Part shown: piece by piece, positions 1 through 7,601 of the stretch
Layout: each line of letters begins with the position of its first letter
Position numbering within the stretch: position 1 is the stretch's first letter
Assembly: GCF_000284315.1 (NCBI RefSeq)
Contig: NC_017094.1
Location: forward strand, 1,891,486-1,955,485
Length of the DNA: 64,000 nt
From: Leptospirillum ferrooxidans C2-3
GTDB lineage: Bacteria > Nitrospirota > Leptospirillia > Leptospirillales > Leptospirillaceae
Reading direction: 5' to 3'
The notes under the pieces: model-generated
The model's input: only the letters and a program-made list of their open reading frames with translations
Database searches by the model: none
Told to the model about the DNA's origin: nothing
Position numbers and translations under genes: made by a program

Positions 1-1156
1 GAAACACCTTCCGGTCCAGCTCGAAATAAGGGCTGCCCTGATCGTACCGGGGGTGGAACGGAAAGGGCTTCTTGCTGGCGAAAATGACAAGATATTCCTC
101 GGATACTTTTGTAACCCCCGAGGGTAATGATGCCACGAGAGAGACCGTTGGATCATCCGGAGGATAGAGAAACTCACCCGGGGAGGTGGCAAAAAACTGT
201 TCCCGTGTTGAACGGTAATGAACGTTCTCCGGGAGATGTTCGGCGGTTGGAATGATCCCGACGACCGATCCGGAAAATCCATATCTGTCAAAAACCGCAA
301 TATAAAGAGGCTCGTTGACGGAAAAGGAAAGATGAGCGCTCTCTCCATCTTGGTAAAAGGGATGATCGAGCCGAACCTGAAAAACAGGCCCATCAAGAGA
401 TTTCCTCCTGAGGGTCAGGCTGACGCGAACCGCAAGCAGCCTGACATGAATTCCTTCAATGGATTTTTCGATCTCCGGAAGAACGGAAAGCTTCATCCCC
501 AAAATATCAAAAGAGTTTTGGAGAAAAAGAGATCGCTCATGAATGGATCCCATCTGGACATTCTGGGCAATGACATCACCCTGGTAAAGCATTCGCCCCT
601 TCATCAGGGCATCTTTCATCGCCCTTCTCATCGCAATTTCACGAGCATCCAAAAAGCCATAATCCGAAAGGCTTGCAAAGCCTGTCCCGGTGACCGGGAT
701 CACTTGACCGGAACTCAGCATCCCCGATGGAGTCTGAGCCGGCCGATTTCTCGAAGAAACTCCATTTAGGATATCGGCTTTTGGAAGATAGGCCAGGATT
801 CGAACTTTTCCGGGGGGCCGAGTTTCATAAAAACGGACCTTTCCGGAAAGGTTCAGTTTCGAAACAAGCACACTTGCACTGGCCGAGGAGGTCTTCCCGT
901 TCAGACCCAAAAATCTCGAATGAACATCAATGACATCGCTTGAAACAACTGTCACAAGGCTAACGATCGCCTCTTTCCTTGCTATCTTTTGGGCTTTTTC
1001 AAAAGATCTGCCAAAAGTGGAGGACTCGCCTGAACCGATATAGTCGAGAGAAGGGTCGGGCCCGGTCGAAGCCGGGTGAGATACGGCCACACAGCCACAA
1101 CATGCAAGAAGCAGAAAAAAGACTGACAATCGATTCAAAAACAAGGCCGGGTTCAA
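1..1156 (-). CDS. Partial lipoprotein with LPP20-like and DUF4384-like domains
   Basis: An open leftward frame runs off the window edge, so the C-terminus is missing. I chose the TTG start at 1156 because GGAGGGG lies just upstream and the protein then begins with a short charged stretch, a hydrophobic core and a lipobox ending LLACCGC, as in an exported lipoprotein. An upstream ATG at 1243 is in frame but has no ribosome site and would bury the signal peptide. Roughly the first 200 residues contain alternating basic helices and beta segments reminiscent of LPP20/FlgT-type proteins. After that, a segment with YQDGE followed by FSVNEPLYIAVF and then a VGIIP stretch matches the pattern of DUF4384, often found in surface or secretion-linked lipoproteins. 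The function is unknown; localisation to the periplasm or outer membrane is inferred. Confidence 0.75.
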   Translation of the reverse strand, partial: MNPALFLNRLSVFFLLLACCGCVAVSHPASTGPDPSLDYIGSGESSTFGRSFEKAQKIARKEAIVSLVTVVSSDVIDVHSRFLGLNGKTSSASASVLVSKLNLSGKVRFYETRPPGKVRILAYLPKADILNGVSSRNRPAQTPSGMLSSGQVIPVTGTGFASLSDYGFLDAREIAMRRAMKDALMKGRMLYQGDVIAQNVQMGSIHERSLFLQNSFDILGMKLSVLPEIEKSIEGIHVRLLAVRVSLTLRRKSLDGPVFQVRLDHPFYQDGESAHLSFSVNEPLYIAVFDRYGFSGSVVGIIPTAEHLPENVHYRSTREQFFATSPGEFLYPPDDPTVSLVASLPSGVTKVSEEYLVIFASKKPFPFHPRYDQGSPYFELDRKVF

Positions 1157-1273
1157 TGTTCCCCTCCAGACATCATTTGAACCGGAGCGTCCGGCAGATT
1201 CACAAAGCAGTCCATGATCGGGGATTATGCGGAAGTTCATCATTTGTTCGATAATGATTAAAGAGAAACGAGG

Positions 1274-1301
1274 AAAAAAAAACGGGAGGATAAACCTCCC
1301 G
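1274..1301 (-). terminator. Rho-independent terminator
   Basis: Read leftward, CGGGAGG - TTTAT - CCTCCCG forms a perfect 7-bp stem followed by a run of nine T. It lies downstream of the 37-residue peptide gene and upstream of the lipoprotein gene, so it ends the peptide transcript. Confidence 0.85.
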
Positions 1302-1367
1302 TCCGGAACAACAGACTCCCCGGCAAGGCCGGAGAGAAGACCCCCTGAGTGAACGGGGGAAGGGGAT

Positions 1368-1481
1368 TTACTTCTGGGAAGAAGAGGTAACGATTCCCCA
1401 AGAGAAAAGGACGATCACCACAGCCAGAAGAGCCATCCATGAGCCGAGACCCACATTGTTTGGTACCATGTTTTCTGTCAT
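1368..1481 (-). CDS. 37-residue single-span membrane peptide
   Basis: The peptide starts MTENMVPNN, continues with a hydrophobic segment (about residues 15-32, WMALLAVVIVLFSWGIV) and ends SSSQK. An ATG preceded by GGAGG nine bases upstream and a strong terminator 70 bases downstream make a neat monocistronic unit. The N-terminus is polar and uncharged and the C-terminus carries one lysine, so the topology is uncertain. Small subunits of respiratory oxidases and similar complexes have this size and shape, but I see no sequence motif that proves such a role and no oxidase genes beside it. Treat as a genuine small membrane protein of unknown function. Confidence 0.65.
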   Translation of the reverse strand: MTENMVPNNVGLGSWMALLAVVIVLFSWGIVTSSSQK

Positions 1482-1786
1482 TTTTCTAATCCTCCATCGA
1501 CGGGATCGGCCAAACCCCACAAAACCTCAAAACACAATAATAACGTATACTTACCTAAGATAAGTCCTCCACCACTACCGGAAGCCGAAAATCATAGGGC
1601 TCCAGCATTGGACCTGCCCTTACAATATTAGGAAGAGAGTGTTTTATTGTCAAGCGGAACCAGATCATCGATAATGAATTATTGGCCTATCTTGACTAAG
1701 GCAGGAGTTGCATCAATAAATACTTAAATTTAAACATATTTTCGGGTTGATGCACCTCAATTTTCAAATCTTTCTTTAAGGAGAGT
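1482..1786. other. Divergent intergenic region with candidate promoter
   Basis: This 305-base AT-rich gap separates the leftward 37-residue peptide from the rightward CNNM gene. TTGACT at 1692-1697 followed after about 17-18 bases by AATAAA/ATAAAT (1715-1721) is a possible rightward promoter about 65 bases before the CNNM start. GATAATGAATTAT near 1671-1683 is a loose palindrome, somewhat like a Fur site but with wrong spacing. No small ORF with a ribosome site was seen. Confidence 0.35.
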
Positions 1787-3142
1787 ATGGTTCCCCTTTG
1801 GCTTGATGCCACGGCAATAGCTCTTCTTATTCTGATCAACGCCATCCTTGCTGCGGCAGAGATTTCCACCATTTCACTGAGACTCTCAAGAGCCCATCAG
1901 ATCGCTCAGGCGGGGACACCGGAAGCACAGGCCCTCCTGAAGCTCAGAAGGGATCCGGAACGTTTTGTCGCGACGGTCCAGGTCCTGATGACGCTGATCA
2001 CCTCATTGGCGTCAGCCCTGACGGGAACCGTCACCTATGAGATTTTGAAGCCCCTGCTCATTACATCCCCAATGGTTGAACGCTTTCACTTTCTTTTGCC
2101 ACTCTCCGTTTCAGGAATCATTCTTCTGCAGGTCTACGGGATGCTGGTCCTTGGTGAAATTGCCCCCAAAACCCTAGCCATCCAGCAAAACGAGAAGATC
2201 GCCCTTTCCCTTTCCAGGCCAATTTTGTTTCTGTCCGAATTTTTAAGGGTGCCGGTTCTTCTGGTAACGACAACAAGCCAATGGATCCTTAGATCCTTCG
2301 GGATCAAACCCGGAAGCAGCGTCTACCCCATCAGCCCGGAAGAGCTTGACCTTCTTTTGAAGGAAGGAACGGAGCAGGGAGTCATCAACCGGACAGAGCA
2401 GGATCTGATCCAGAGCGTCTTCAAGTTTACCGACATCTCCGTAAGGGAGGTGATGATTCCAAGGGTCAAGATGATCACGATCGATGCAAGGATGGGGATG
2501 GAGGAGGCGATCCATTTTCTGGCGGATCACCGCTTTTCCCGATACCCCGTCATCAGGGAAGGATCTCCAGATGTTATCGGCATTCTCTATTACAAGGACA
2601 TTCTTGAACAGCTTGCCCGAAAAAACCCGACCCGAATCGAAACATTGATCCATGCTCCCTATTTCATTCCCGAAACCATGAAGGTCGCCCATACCCTTAA
2701 AGAGATGCAGAAGAGAAGAACCCAGATGGCCCTTGTCTTAAATGAGTATGGCTCTCTTGAGGGGCTGGTCACAATGGAGGACCTTCTTGAGGAACTTGTT
2801 GGGGAAATTGAAGATGAGAGCGATGACATCCAAAAACCCGTGGAGCGGCTGAAAGATGGCTCCTACCTCGTCGATGGATCCCTATCCGTGAGAGATCTTC
2901 GGGAAGACTTTGGACTTGCCATCCCGGAGGGAGATGAATACGAAACGCTCGCCGGATTTGTTCTCTCACAGCTTCAAACCATTCCAAGGGGAGGAGAGTT
3001 TTTTTATCTTCCCAAACTGAAAATAACGATTGTCGACATGGACAAGCACCGGGTCTCGAGAGTCAAGATCGAACCTGTTCCCGAAACCTTGCCCGAAACG
3101 GTCCCTGCGAAAGAACAACCTGACACCCAAAGGAAACAATGA
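1787..3142 (+). CDS. CNNM/HlyC-CorC family membrane protein (DUF21-CBS-CBS-CorC_C)
   Basis: The 451-residue protein has an N-terminal DUF21 region with about four hydrophobic segments (near residues 5-25, 60-80, 97-125, 138-160), including the family GEIAPKT motif. A tandem CBS pair follows (about 205-330, with VMIPRVKM and RYPVI as hallmarks), then a CorC_HlyC C-terminal domain (about 345-430). The family is associated with Mg/Co efflux or homeostasis, with CBS domains sensing adenine nucleotides; older annotations call it hemolysin. The start is ATG with AAGGAGAG upstream. It overlaps the next gene by 4 bases and heads a three-gene operon. The transported ion cannot be told from sequence. 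Confidence 0.9.
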   Translation: MVPLWLDATAIALLILINAILAAAEISTISLRLSRAHQIAQAGTPEAQALLKLRRDPERFVATVQVLMTLITSLASALTGTVTYEILKPLLITSPMVERFHFLLPLSVSGIILLQVYGMLVLGEIAPKTLAIQQNEKIALSLSRPILFLSEFLRVPVLLVTTTSQWILRSFGIKPGSSVYPISPEELDLLLKEGTEQGVINRTEQDLIQSVFKFTDISVREVMIPRVKMITIDARMGMEEAIHFLADHRFSRYPVIREGSPDVIGILYYKDILEQLARKNPTRIETLIHAPYFIPETMKVAHTLKEMQKRRTQMALVLNEYGSLEGLVTMEDLLEELVGEIEDESDDIQKPVERLKDGSYLVDGSLSVRDLREDFGLAIPEGDEYETLAGFVLSQLQTIPRGGEFFYLPKLKITIVDMDKHRVSRVKIEPVPETLPETVPAKEQPDTQRKQ

Positions 3143-3744
3143 TGTTTGATTTTCTGTTGGCACCTTTCCGAAAGTTCAAGGCTAGGGACTGGATCGTCAT
3201 CCTCGGGGGGCTGTTCGTGGGTCTTGCCGTTTCCGCCATGTTCAAATCCATGACACTCAAGGAAACCCCTCCCCCGGCGGAGCGACCTGGGGGGCCAATT
3301 ACATCGACACAAGCTCCTCTGGCATTTTCGACCCAAAAAAACGGAACCTATCAGGACCCGAATATCTCCCTCTCTGCCATTTCATTGAAATCCGGCACCA
3401 AGAATATCCACCTGCAGATCAATGTGGAATTTCACCCTCCCGCTGGAACCCCGTATGTCGAGATCGGCTCCTATGAACCACCGACTATGGTCGATGGTCA
3501 GGGAGGACTTATTCTGGGAACATTCAACCCACCACCGGACCATCATTTTCAGAATGGAGACCATATGACATCCATCCTGACGTTTCCGGGAGAGCCTGCC
3601 TCCTACCCGGTAACGGTCACCATTTTTCTGGCCGAACGCATCGGCGGACGATTCCACATGAAATCCATCTCTCTGACCGGACTTCAAAAAAACTCATCCA
3701 TACCGACAAAACCTCTTTCCGTGAAAAAAGGATCCGCCTCGTGA
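3139..3744 (+). CDS. Membrane-anchored protein of unknown function
   Basis: The 201-residue protein has one N-terminal hydrophobic span (about residues 17-35, DWIVILGGLFVGLAVSAMF) with positive residues before it, so it is probably a type II inner-membrane anchor. The remaining 165 residues would be periplasmic and look beta-rich, with alternating hydrophobic residues and many Pro/Gly (for example GTFNPPPDHHFQNGD). I do not recognise a family. It overlaps CNNM by ATGA and the next gene by GTGA, so the three are translationally coupled and probably work together at the membrane. Confidence 0.7.
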   Translation: MMFDFLLAPFRKFKARDWIVILGGLFVGLAVSAMFKSMTLKETPPPAERPGGPITSTQAPLAFSTQKNGTYQDPNISLSAISLKSGTKNIHLQINVEFHPPAGTPYVEIGSYEPPTMVDGQGGLILGTFNPPPDHHFQNGDHMTSILTFPGEPASYPVTVTIFLAERIGGRFHMKSISLTGLQKNSSIPTKPLSVKKGSAS

Positions 3745-4838
3745 CAGACAATACAAATTCAAACGATATCGAATCCCCTCCCCAGGAACGTGAAAATACA
3801 ACCAGAAAACTGACGGACACCCGTTCAGGCCTTGAGGAATCGGATTTTCGCCCAGATCCGGAGATTCGGGCTCGGAACGAGAACTTCATGATGACCATCA
3901 TGGCCGTTTCCTTCACAATGATCATCGCCCTGATTCTGGCCATGTCCGGACTCACAAGCGCATTCATGGCCGATCAGGTCAAGGGACTTCGACTTGTCGC
4001 CTGGTCGATGGCCCTTTTTACTCCGGCAGCCCTTTTGCATCTGATTGTCGTGCGCATATGGCTTGGAGGACTGATCTCCGAAAATATCAAAAAAAATGCC
4101 TACCTGCTTGTCATCTCGCTTTTGGGCGCGCTTCTCTTTCTATGGACCCTATCCTCCAATACCGTTTTTGTCTTTGCCGGCTTTATCGGGGCCAATATCT
4201 TTTTCCCCCTTTTTGGCCGATACATTCTGTCTCTTGAGCCCCCCTTTCCCAAAACCCATATGGGCTCATTCAACCTCACTCCCTTTAGTCGAACCTCCAT
4301 GATCATGATTCTTTTTATTGGGGTCATTGTCGGAATGGGCATTGGCATGGAGGACGCAGGAAGCCAGGCCACCGGACGGGGGCTTTTCGCCAGAAACATT
4401 GTGGCCAAAAGAATTGGCATGACCAATCGATCGATTGACCTGATTTTCTATCACCTCATCAAACCCTATCGGGTTGTTGAGGCCATCACTTCTGCCAGAA
4501 AAAAAGGGGTCTCGGTCAGAATTCTTGTAAAACCGGGAACTCTTTCCGTCAACGCTCAAGACATACAGGAGCTTGTCCGGGCAGGAGCCGAAGTCCGGAT
4601 ATTGCCACCAGACACTCCTTCATGGCTCAGACCATACCTCATCATTGACAAGAGAATACTGATTCAGGGCTCAAAAGGCTGGGCAGATGACCCGATTCCC
4701 TTTCAGAGGCAACTCGTGATCCAGGCTAACCTGATCCTTTTTGAACGTATCAGGAGAATGGAAAAGACCTTTGATGTCCTATGGGACCACTCGAAACCGG
4801 TTTCAATCCCCCAACCGGCGGTTCCGACAAAAGCCTGA
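3741..4838 (+). CDS. Polytopic membrane protein with degenerate PLD-like domain
   Basis: The start is GTG overlapping the previous stop. The first about 45 residues are hydrophilic. About four hydrophobic segments follow (near residues 50-75, 80-105, 118-160, 188-205). A cytoplasmic-looking C-terminal domain (about 228-350) has the phospholipase-D-like order: an N-terminal beta-alpha unit with VVEAITSARKKGVSVRILV, a core with YLIIDKRILIQGS, and an ending FDVLW. In a working HKD enzyme the last motif is H-x-K-x4-D followed by GS. Here the Asp and GS are kept but the His and Lys positions are Leu and Pro, so catalysis is unlikely. It may be a lipid-binding or structural relative. It closes the CNNM operon. 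Confidence 0.7.
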   Translation: MTDNTNSNDIESPPQERENTTRKLTDTRSGLEESDFRPDPEIRARNENFMMTIMAVSFTMIIALILAMSGLTSAFMADQVKGLRLVAWSMALFTPAALLHLIVVRIWLGGLISENIKKNAYLLVISLLGALLFLWTLSSNTVFVFAGFIGANIFFPLFGRYILSLEPPFPKTHMGSFNLTPFSRTSMIMILFIGVIVGMGIGMEDAGSQATGRGLFARNIVAKRIGMTNRSIDLIFYHLIKPYRVVEAITSARKKGVSVRILVKPGTLSVNAQDIQELVRAGAEVRILPPDTPSWLRPYLIIDKRILIQGSKGWADDPIPFQRQLVIQANLILFERIRRMEKTFDVLWDHSKPVSIPQPAVPTKA

Positions 4839-4949
4839 AAAGAAGCAATCGTGTTCTTCCACCGGTGCAGTGCTCCTTTTTCATTTCCTCATGGAGCACC
4901 ACTGGTTTTTAAAAAACGTCCTCCAATTCCACTTCGCAAAAGACAGCCC

Positions 4950-5004
4950 TTGACACAAGTGGGATTGCTTGGTAAATTTATCTCGGACCTAATTGGTCTG
5001 CGAT
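4950..5004 (+). promoter_or_regulatory. isc operon promoter with IscR-type operator
   Basis: TTGACA (4950-4955), a 17-base spacer and TAAATT (4973-4978) form a good sigma-70 promoter. Directly downstream lies an imperfect palindrome (4980-5004) with core GACC-TAATT-GGTC. It has the same 25-base length and the same GAC/GTC half-site spacing as the E. coli type 1 IscR site. It covers the expected transcription start, a classic position for repression by the Rrf2 regulator encoded next. Confidence 0.7.
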
Positions 5005-5028
5005 AAAACAAGTCGGAGAAAAAAGGTT

Positions 5029-5484
5029 GTGTTGAAACTGACCAAAAAAGTGGATTATGCCCTTCTTTCCCTAAACTTCATGTCCCATCAGGGGGAAGGT
5101 AGCATTACAAATATCCGGGAGATTGCAGACGCCCACCAGATCCCTCCGGAGATTCTGGCAAAAGTTCTGACCGCCCTCTCGAAGAAAGGCCTGATCCAAA
5201 GTTATCAGGCCCCCCGTGGAGGGTACTCGCTGAAGAAAGCGACATCGGAAATTTCCATTTTGGATGTCATTTCGGCAGTGGAAGGTCCTGTGGTCATTCT
5301 CTCCTGTTCTGAAGGGGGTGACCGGGTGTGCCAGCAGATATCAAGCTGTGATGTCAGATCCCCTCTCGAGAGGATCCAGGGAAAGATTCTCTGGCTACTC
5401 GAAACAATGACTCTTGATGAATTCATTCACGATGTACCCGATGCCTTAGGAGTAGCCCATGGACGACTTGATTTACTTAGATAA
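5029..5484 (+). CDS. iscR: IscR-like Rrf2 family transcriptional regulator
   Basis: A 151-residue winged-helix regulator of the Rrf2 family, first gene of the ISC operon. An in-frame start at 4993 would overlap the operator. I prefer GTG 5029, which has GGAGA nine bases upstream and yields MLKLTKKVDYAL, the usual family N-terminus. The DNA-binding helix region is IREIADAHQIPPEILAKVL and the wing is QAPRGGYSL. Three cysteines (C93, C101, C107, pattern C-x7-C-x5-C) sit where E. coli IscR has C92/C98/C104, so a [2Fe-2S]-sensing regulator is likely, with a slightly longer first spacing. The 3' end overlaps iscS by 26 bases. Autoregulation through the adjacent palindrome is inferred. Confidence 0.88.
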   Translation: MLKLTKKVDYALLSLNFMSHQGEGSITNIREIADAHQIPPEILAKVLTALSKKGLIQSYQAPRGGYSLKKATSEISILDVISAVEGPVVILSCSEGGDRVCQQISSCDVRSPLERIQGKILWLLETMTLDEFIHDVPDALGVAHGRLDLLR

Positions 5485-6673
5485 CAACTCAACCACCCGC
5501 GTTGATCCCAAAGTGCTTGAAGCCATGATCCCGTATTTCACTGAAGACTTTGGAAACGCCCATTCAAGGAACCATCCTTTCGGCTGGAAAGCGGAAGAAG
5601 CCATCGACAAGGCCAGAGGAGAAGTCGCAAACCTTATCGGCGCGGACCCCAAGGAGATCGTTTTCACATCCGGAATGACCGAGTCAGACAATCTGGCCAT
5701 CAAGGGTGTCGCAGAAATGTACAAAGAAAAAGGACGGCACATCATTGTCCTTGAAACAGACATCCGGTCCATTCTTGATCCAACAATCACTCTTTCCCGC
5801 GCAGGCTATGAAATCACCACGCTACCTGTCAACAAGGAAGGTCGGGTTGAGATTGAAACGCTCAAAAAAGCTCTTCGGCCAGATACGATTCTCGTCAGCA
5901 TGATGGCATCCAACCACGAGATCGGGACGATTCAGCCCTTGGCTGAAATCGGGGCCATCACAAAGGAGAAGGGTATCCTTTTCCACGTCAATGGCGCATA
6001 TGCAGCATCGACGGTTCCCCTCGATGTCAACACAATGAATATTGATCTTTTAAGCCTTAACGCACATCTGATCTATGGGCCAAAAGGGGTTGGGGCACTC
6101 TATGTCCGGAGAAAAAATCCGAGAGTCAAGCTGACACCAATGATCGATGGCGGTGGACATGAGCGCGGTCTCAGATCCGGAACACTCAATACTCCCGGAA
6201 TTGTGGGAATGGGTGCTGCCTGCAGGATCCTCAAGGAAAACTGGAATAAAGAAATTCCCCGTCTTGCCGCTCTCAGGGATCGTCTTGAAAATGGAATTAT
6301 CAAGGAACTTGATTACGTTGTCATCAATGGTGACAAAGAACACAGGGCTCCGAATGTCTCCAATCTTTCCTTCGCTTATGTCGAGGGAGAAGCTCTACTC
6401 ATGGGTCTTAAAGAGATTGCACTGTCCTCTGGATCGGCCTGTACATCATCCACCCTTGAGCCTTCCTATATTCTGAGAGCTCTAGGCGTCGGTTCCGATC
6501 TGGCCCATTCTTCCATTCGGTTCTCCCTTGGACGGTTCAATACGGAAGAAGAAATCACAACGACCATTCGAAGGGTCAAAGAGGCCGTTTCCCGGCTTCG
6601 GGACATGTCTCCCCTCTATGAAATGGCAAAAGAAGGCATCGACATCAAGTCTGTACAGTGGAGCTCCCACTAA
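5459..6673 (+). CDS. iscS: IscS-like protein lacking the PLP lysine (probable pseudo-desulfurase)
   Basis: Full-length class V aminotransferase fold, 404 residues, aligning end to end with E. coli IscS. The loop with the sulfur-carrying cysteine is intact (SSGSACTSSTLEPSY, C328), as are GGGHERG and RSGTL. The cofactor site is not. The PLP-linking Lys206 of SGHKIYGPKG is Leu204 here (NAHLIYGPKG). The ring-stacking His104 of TEHKAVLD is Ile102 (TDIRSILD). Asp180 and Gln183 of HVDATQS are Asn178 and Tyr181 (HVNGAYA). These coordinated changes argue against sequencing error and against cysteine desulfurase activity. A. fulgidus IscS is a described precedent lacking the lysine and activity while still pairing with IscU. 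The gene lies between iscR and iscU, so a scaffold-partner role is inferred. Confidence 0.92.
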   Translation: MDDLIYLDNNSTTRVDPKVLEAMIPYFTEDFGNAHSRNHPFGWKAEEAIDKARGEVANLIGADPKEIVFTSGMTESDNLAIKGVAEMYKEKGRHIIVLETDIRSILDPTITLSRAGYEITTLPVNKEGRVEIETLKKALRPDTILVSMMASNHEIGTIQPLAEIGAITKEKGILFHVNGAYAASTVPLDVNTMNIDLLSLNAHLIYGPKGVGALYVRRKNPRVKLTPMIDGGGHERGLRSGTLNTPGIVGMGAACRILKENWNKEIPRLAALRDRLENGIIKELDYVVINGDKEHRAPNVSNLSFAYVEGEALLMGLKEIALSSGSACTSSTLEPSYILRALGVGSDLAHSSIRFSLGRFNTEEEITTTIRRVKEAVSRLRDMSPLYEMAKEGIDIKSVQWSSH

Positions 6674-6721
6674 TAGGAGCATCAAGCAACATACGACAGA
6701 ATCTCATCAGGAGGAATTCAA

Positions 6722-7105
6722 ATGGCATACAGCGACAAGGTCATCGACCACTATAACAACCCAAGAAACATGGGCTCATTTGACAAGTCCGACGAAAATG
6801 TCGGCACAGGTATTGTCGGCGCACCCGAGTGCGGCGATGTCATGAAGCTTCAGCTGAAGATCAATGATGATGGTATTATTGAAGAAGCCAAGTTCAAGAC
6901 CTTTGGCTGTGGAAGCGCCATTGCATCAAGCTCGCTTGCAACCGAGTGGGTCAAGGGAAAAACGATCGACGAGGCTCTCAAGATTAAAAACACGGACATC
7001 GTCCAGGAATTGAACCTGCCCCCTGTCAAGATTCACTGTTCCGTTTTGGCCGAAGATGCGATCAAGGGAGCTATTCAGGACTACCAGGACAAAAAGAGCC
7101 GCTAA
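6722..7105 (+). CDS. iscU: Fe-S cluster scaffold IscU
   Basis: 127 residues, closely following E. coli IscU over the whole length. The three cluster-ligand cysteines C37, C63 and C106 and the key Asp39 (APECGDVM) are present. So is the HscA-recognition motif LPPVK just before C106. The start has AGGAGG seven bases upstream, 48 bases after iscS. It assembles [2Fe-2S] clusters and hands them on with the help of HscB/HscA. Its normal sulfur donor would be IscS, which in this operon looks inactive as a desulfurase, so the sulfur source for this scaffold is an open question. Confidence 0.97.
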   Translation: MAYSDKVIDHYNNPRNMGSFDKSDENVGTGIVGAPECGDVMKLQLKINDDGIIEEAKFKTFGCGSAIASSSLATEWVKGKTIDEALKIKNTDIVQELNLPPVKIHCSVLAEDAIKGAIQDYQDKKSR

Positions 7106-7115
7106 ACACGTCTCG

Positions 7116-7143
7116 TCATCCGGCAACCATGATGTCCGGATGA
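7116..7143 (+). other. Intercistronic hairpin between iscU and iscA
   Basis: TCATCCGG and CCGGATGA form a perfect 8-bp stem around a 12-base loop, with no T run after it. It is more likely an mRNA stability or processing element than a terminator. Confidence 0.45.
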
Positions 7144-7176
7144 TCAGTCACTTCAACCAAATCCAGGAGGTGCCAC

Positions 7177-7506
7177 ATGATCAGCGTAACAGACAAAGCG
7201 GCCGATGAAGTATTGAAACTTGCCAGGACACAGAAAGCGGAAGGGAAATTTCTTCGCCTCGGAATTGAGGGAGGCGGCTGCTCCGGCATGTCTTACCTGA
7301 TCCGCTTTGAAGAAGAGCCAGGCGAGTTCGACAATGTGATGGAAGGACCAAAGGGGATCAAGATGCTCATCGACCCCAAGAGTCAGGTTTACCTTGATGG
7401 ATCCGTTCTTGATTATCAGGGCAATGGGCTGATGGGTGGCGGATTCAAGTTTCAGAACCCCAATGCCACTCACAGCTGTGGCTGCGGAACATCTTTTGCC
7501 GTCTAG
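7177..7506 (+). CDS. iscA: A-type Fe-S carrier IscA
   Basis: 109 residues with the A-type carrier signature: GGGCSGMSY giving C35, and the C-terminal SCGCG giving C101 and C103. The three cysteines bind iron or an Fe-S cluster for transfer to targets, usually [4Fe-4S] proteins. AGGAGG lies seven bases before the ATG. It is the last gene before an internal terminator, so it ends the first transcriptional block (iscR-S-U-A). Confidence 0.95.
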   Translation: MISVTDKAADEVLKLARTQKAEGKFLRLGIEGGGCSGMSYLIRFEEEPGEFDNVMEGPKGIKMLIDPKSQVYLDGSVLDYQGNGLMGGGFKFQNPNATHSCGCGTSFAV

Positions 7507-7525
7507 GAACAAACCGACACCTGAT

Positions 7526-7559
7526 CCCCGGCCCAAAAGCCGGGGGTTACGTTCTTTTT
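7526..7559 (+). terminator. Terminator/attenuator inside the isc operon
   Basis: CCCCGGC - CCAAAA - GCCGGGG is a perfect 7-bp GC-rich stem, followed by GTTACG and then TTCTTTTT. It sits between iscA and hscB and should reduce read-through, giving less chaperone than scaffold mRNA. Confidence 0.7.
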
Positions 7560-7601
7560 GCCAGTATTGAAATCAGCAAGACAGACAGGAGGTATCGATC
7601 C

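Noticed and set aside
218-1254. Three rightward ORFs (218-769, 727-933, 979-1254)
   Set aside because: They lie opposite the leftward lipoprotein frame, lack ribosome sites and have composition typical of antisense shadows.
1258-1440. 60-residue leftward ORF
   Set aside because: It runs through the terminator hairpin and overlaps the 37-residue peptide in another frame; the shorter peptide has the ribosome site and the membrane span.
1660-1690. Fur box before the CNNM gene
   Set aside because: GATAATGAATTAT is palindromic but the half-site spacing does not match the 7-1-7 pattern.
5459-6673. Explanation of the IscS changes as sequencing or assembly errors
   Set aside because: Several separate active-site positions are altered while the frame and the remaining conserved motifs are intact, which does not fit random error.
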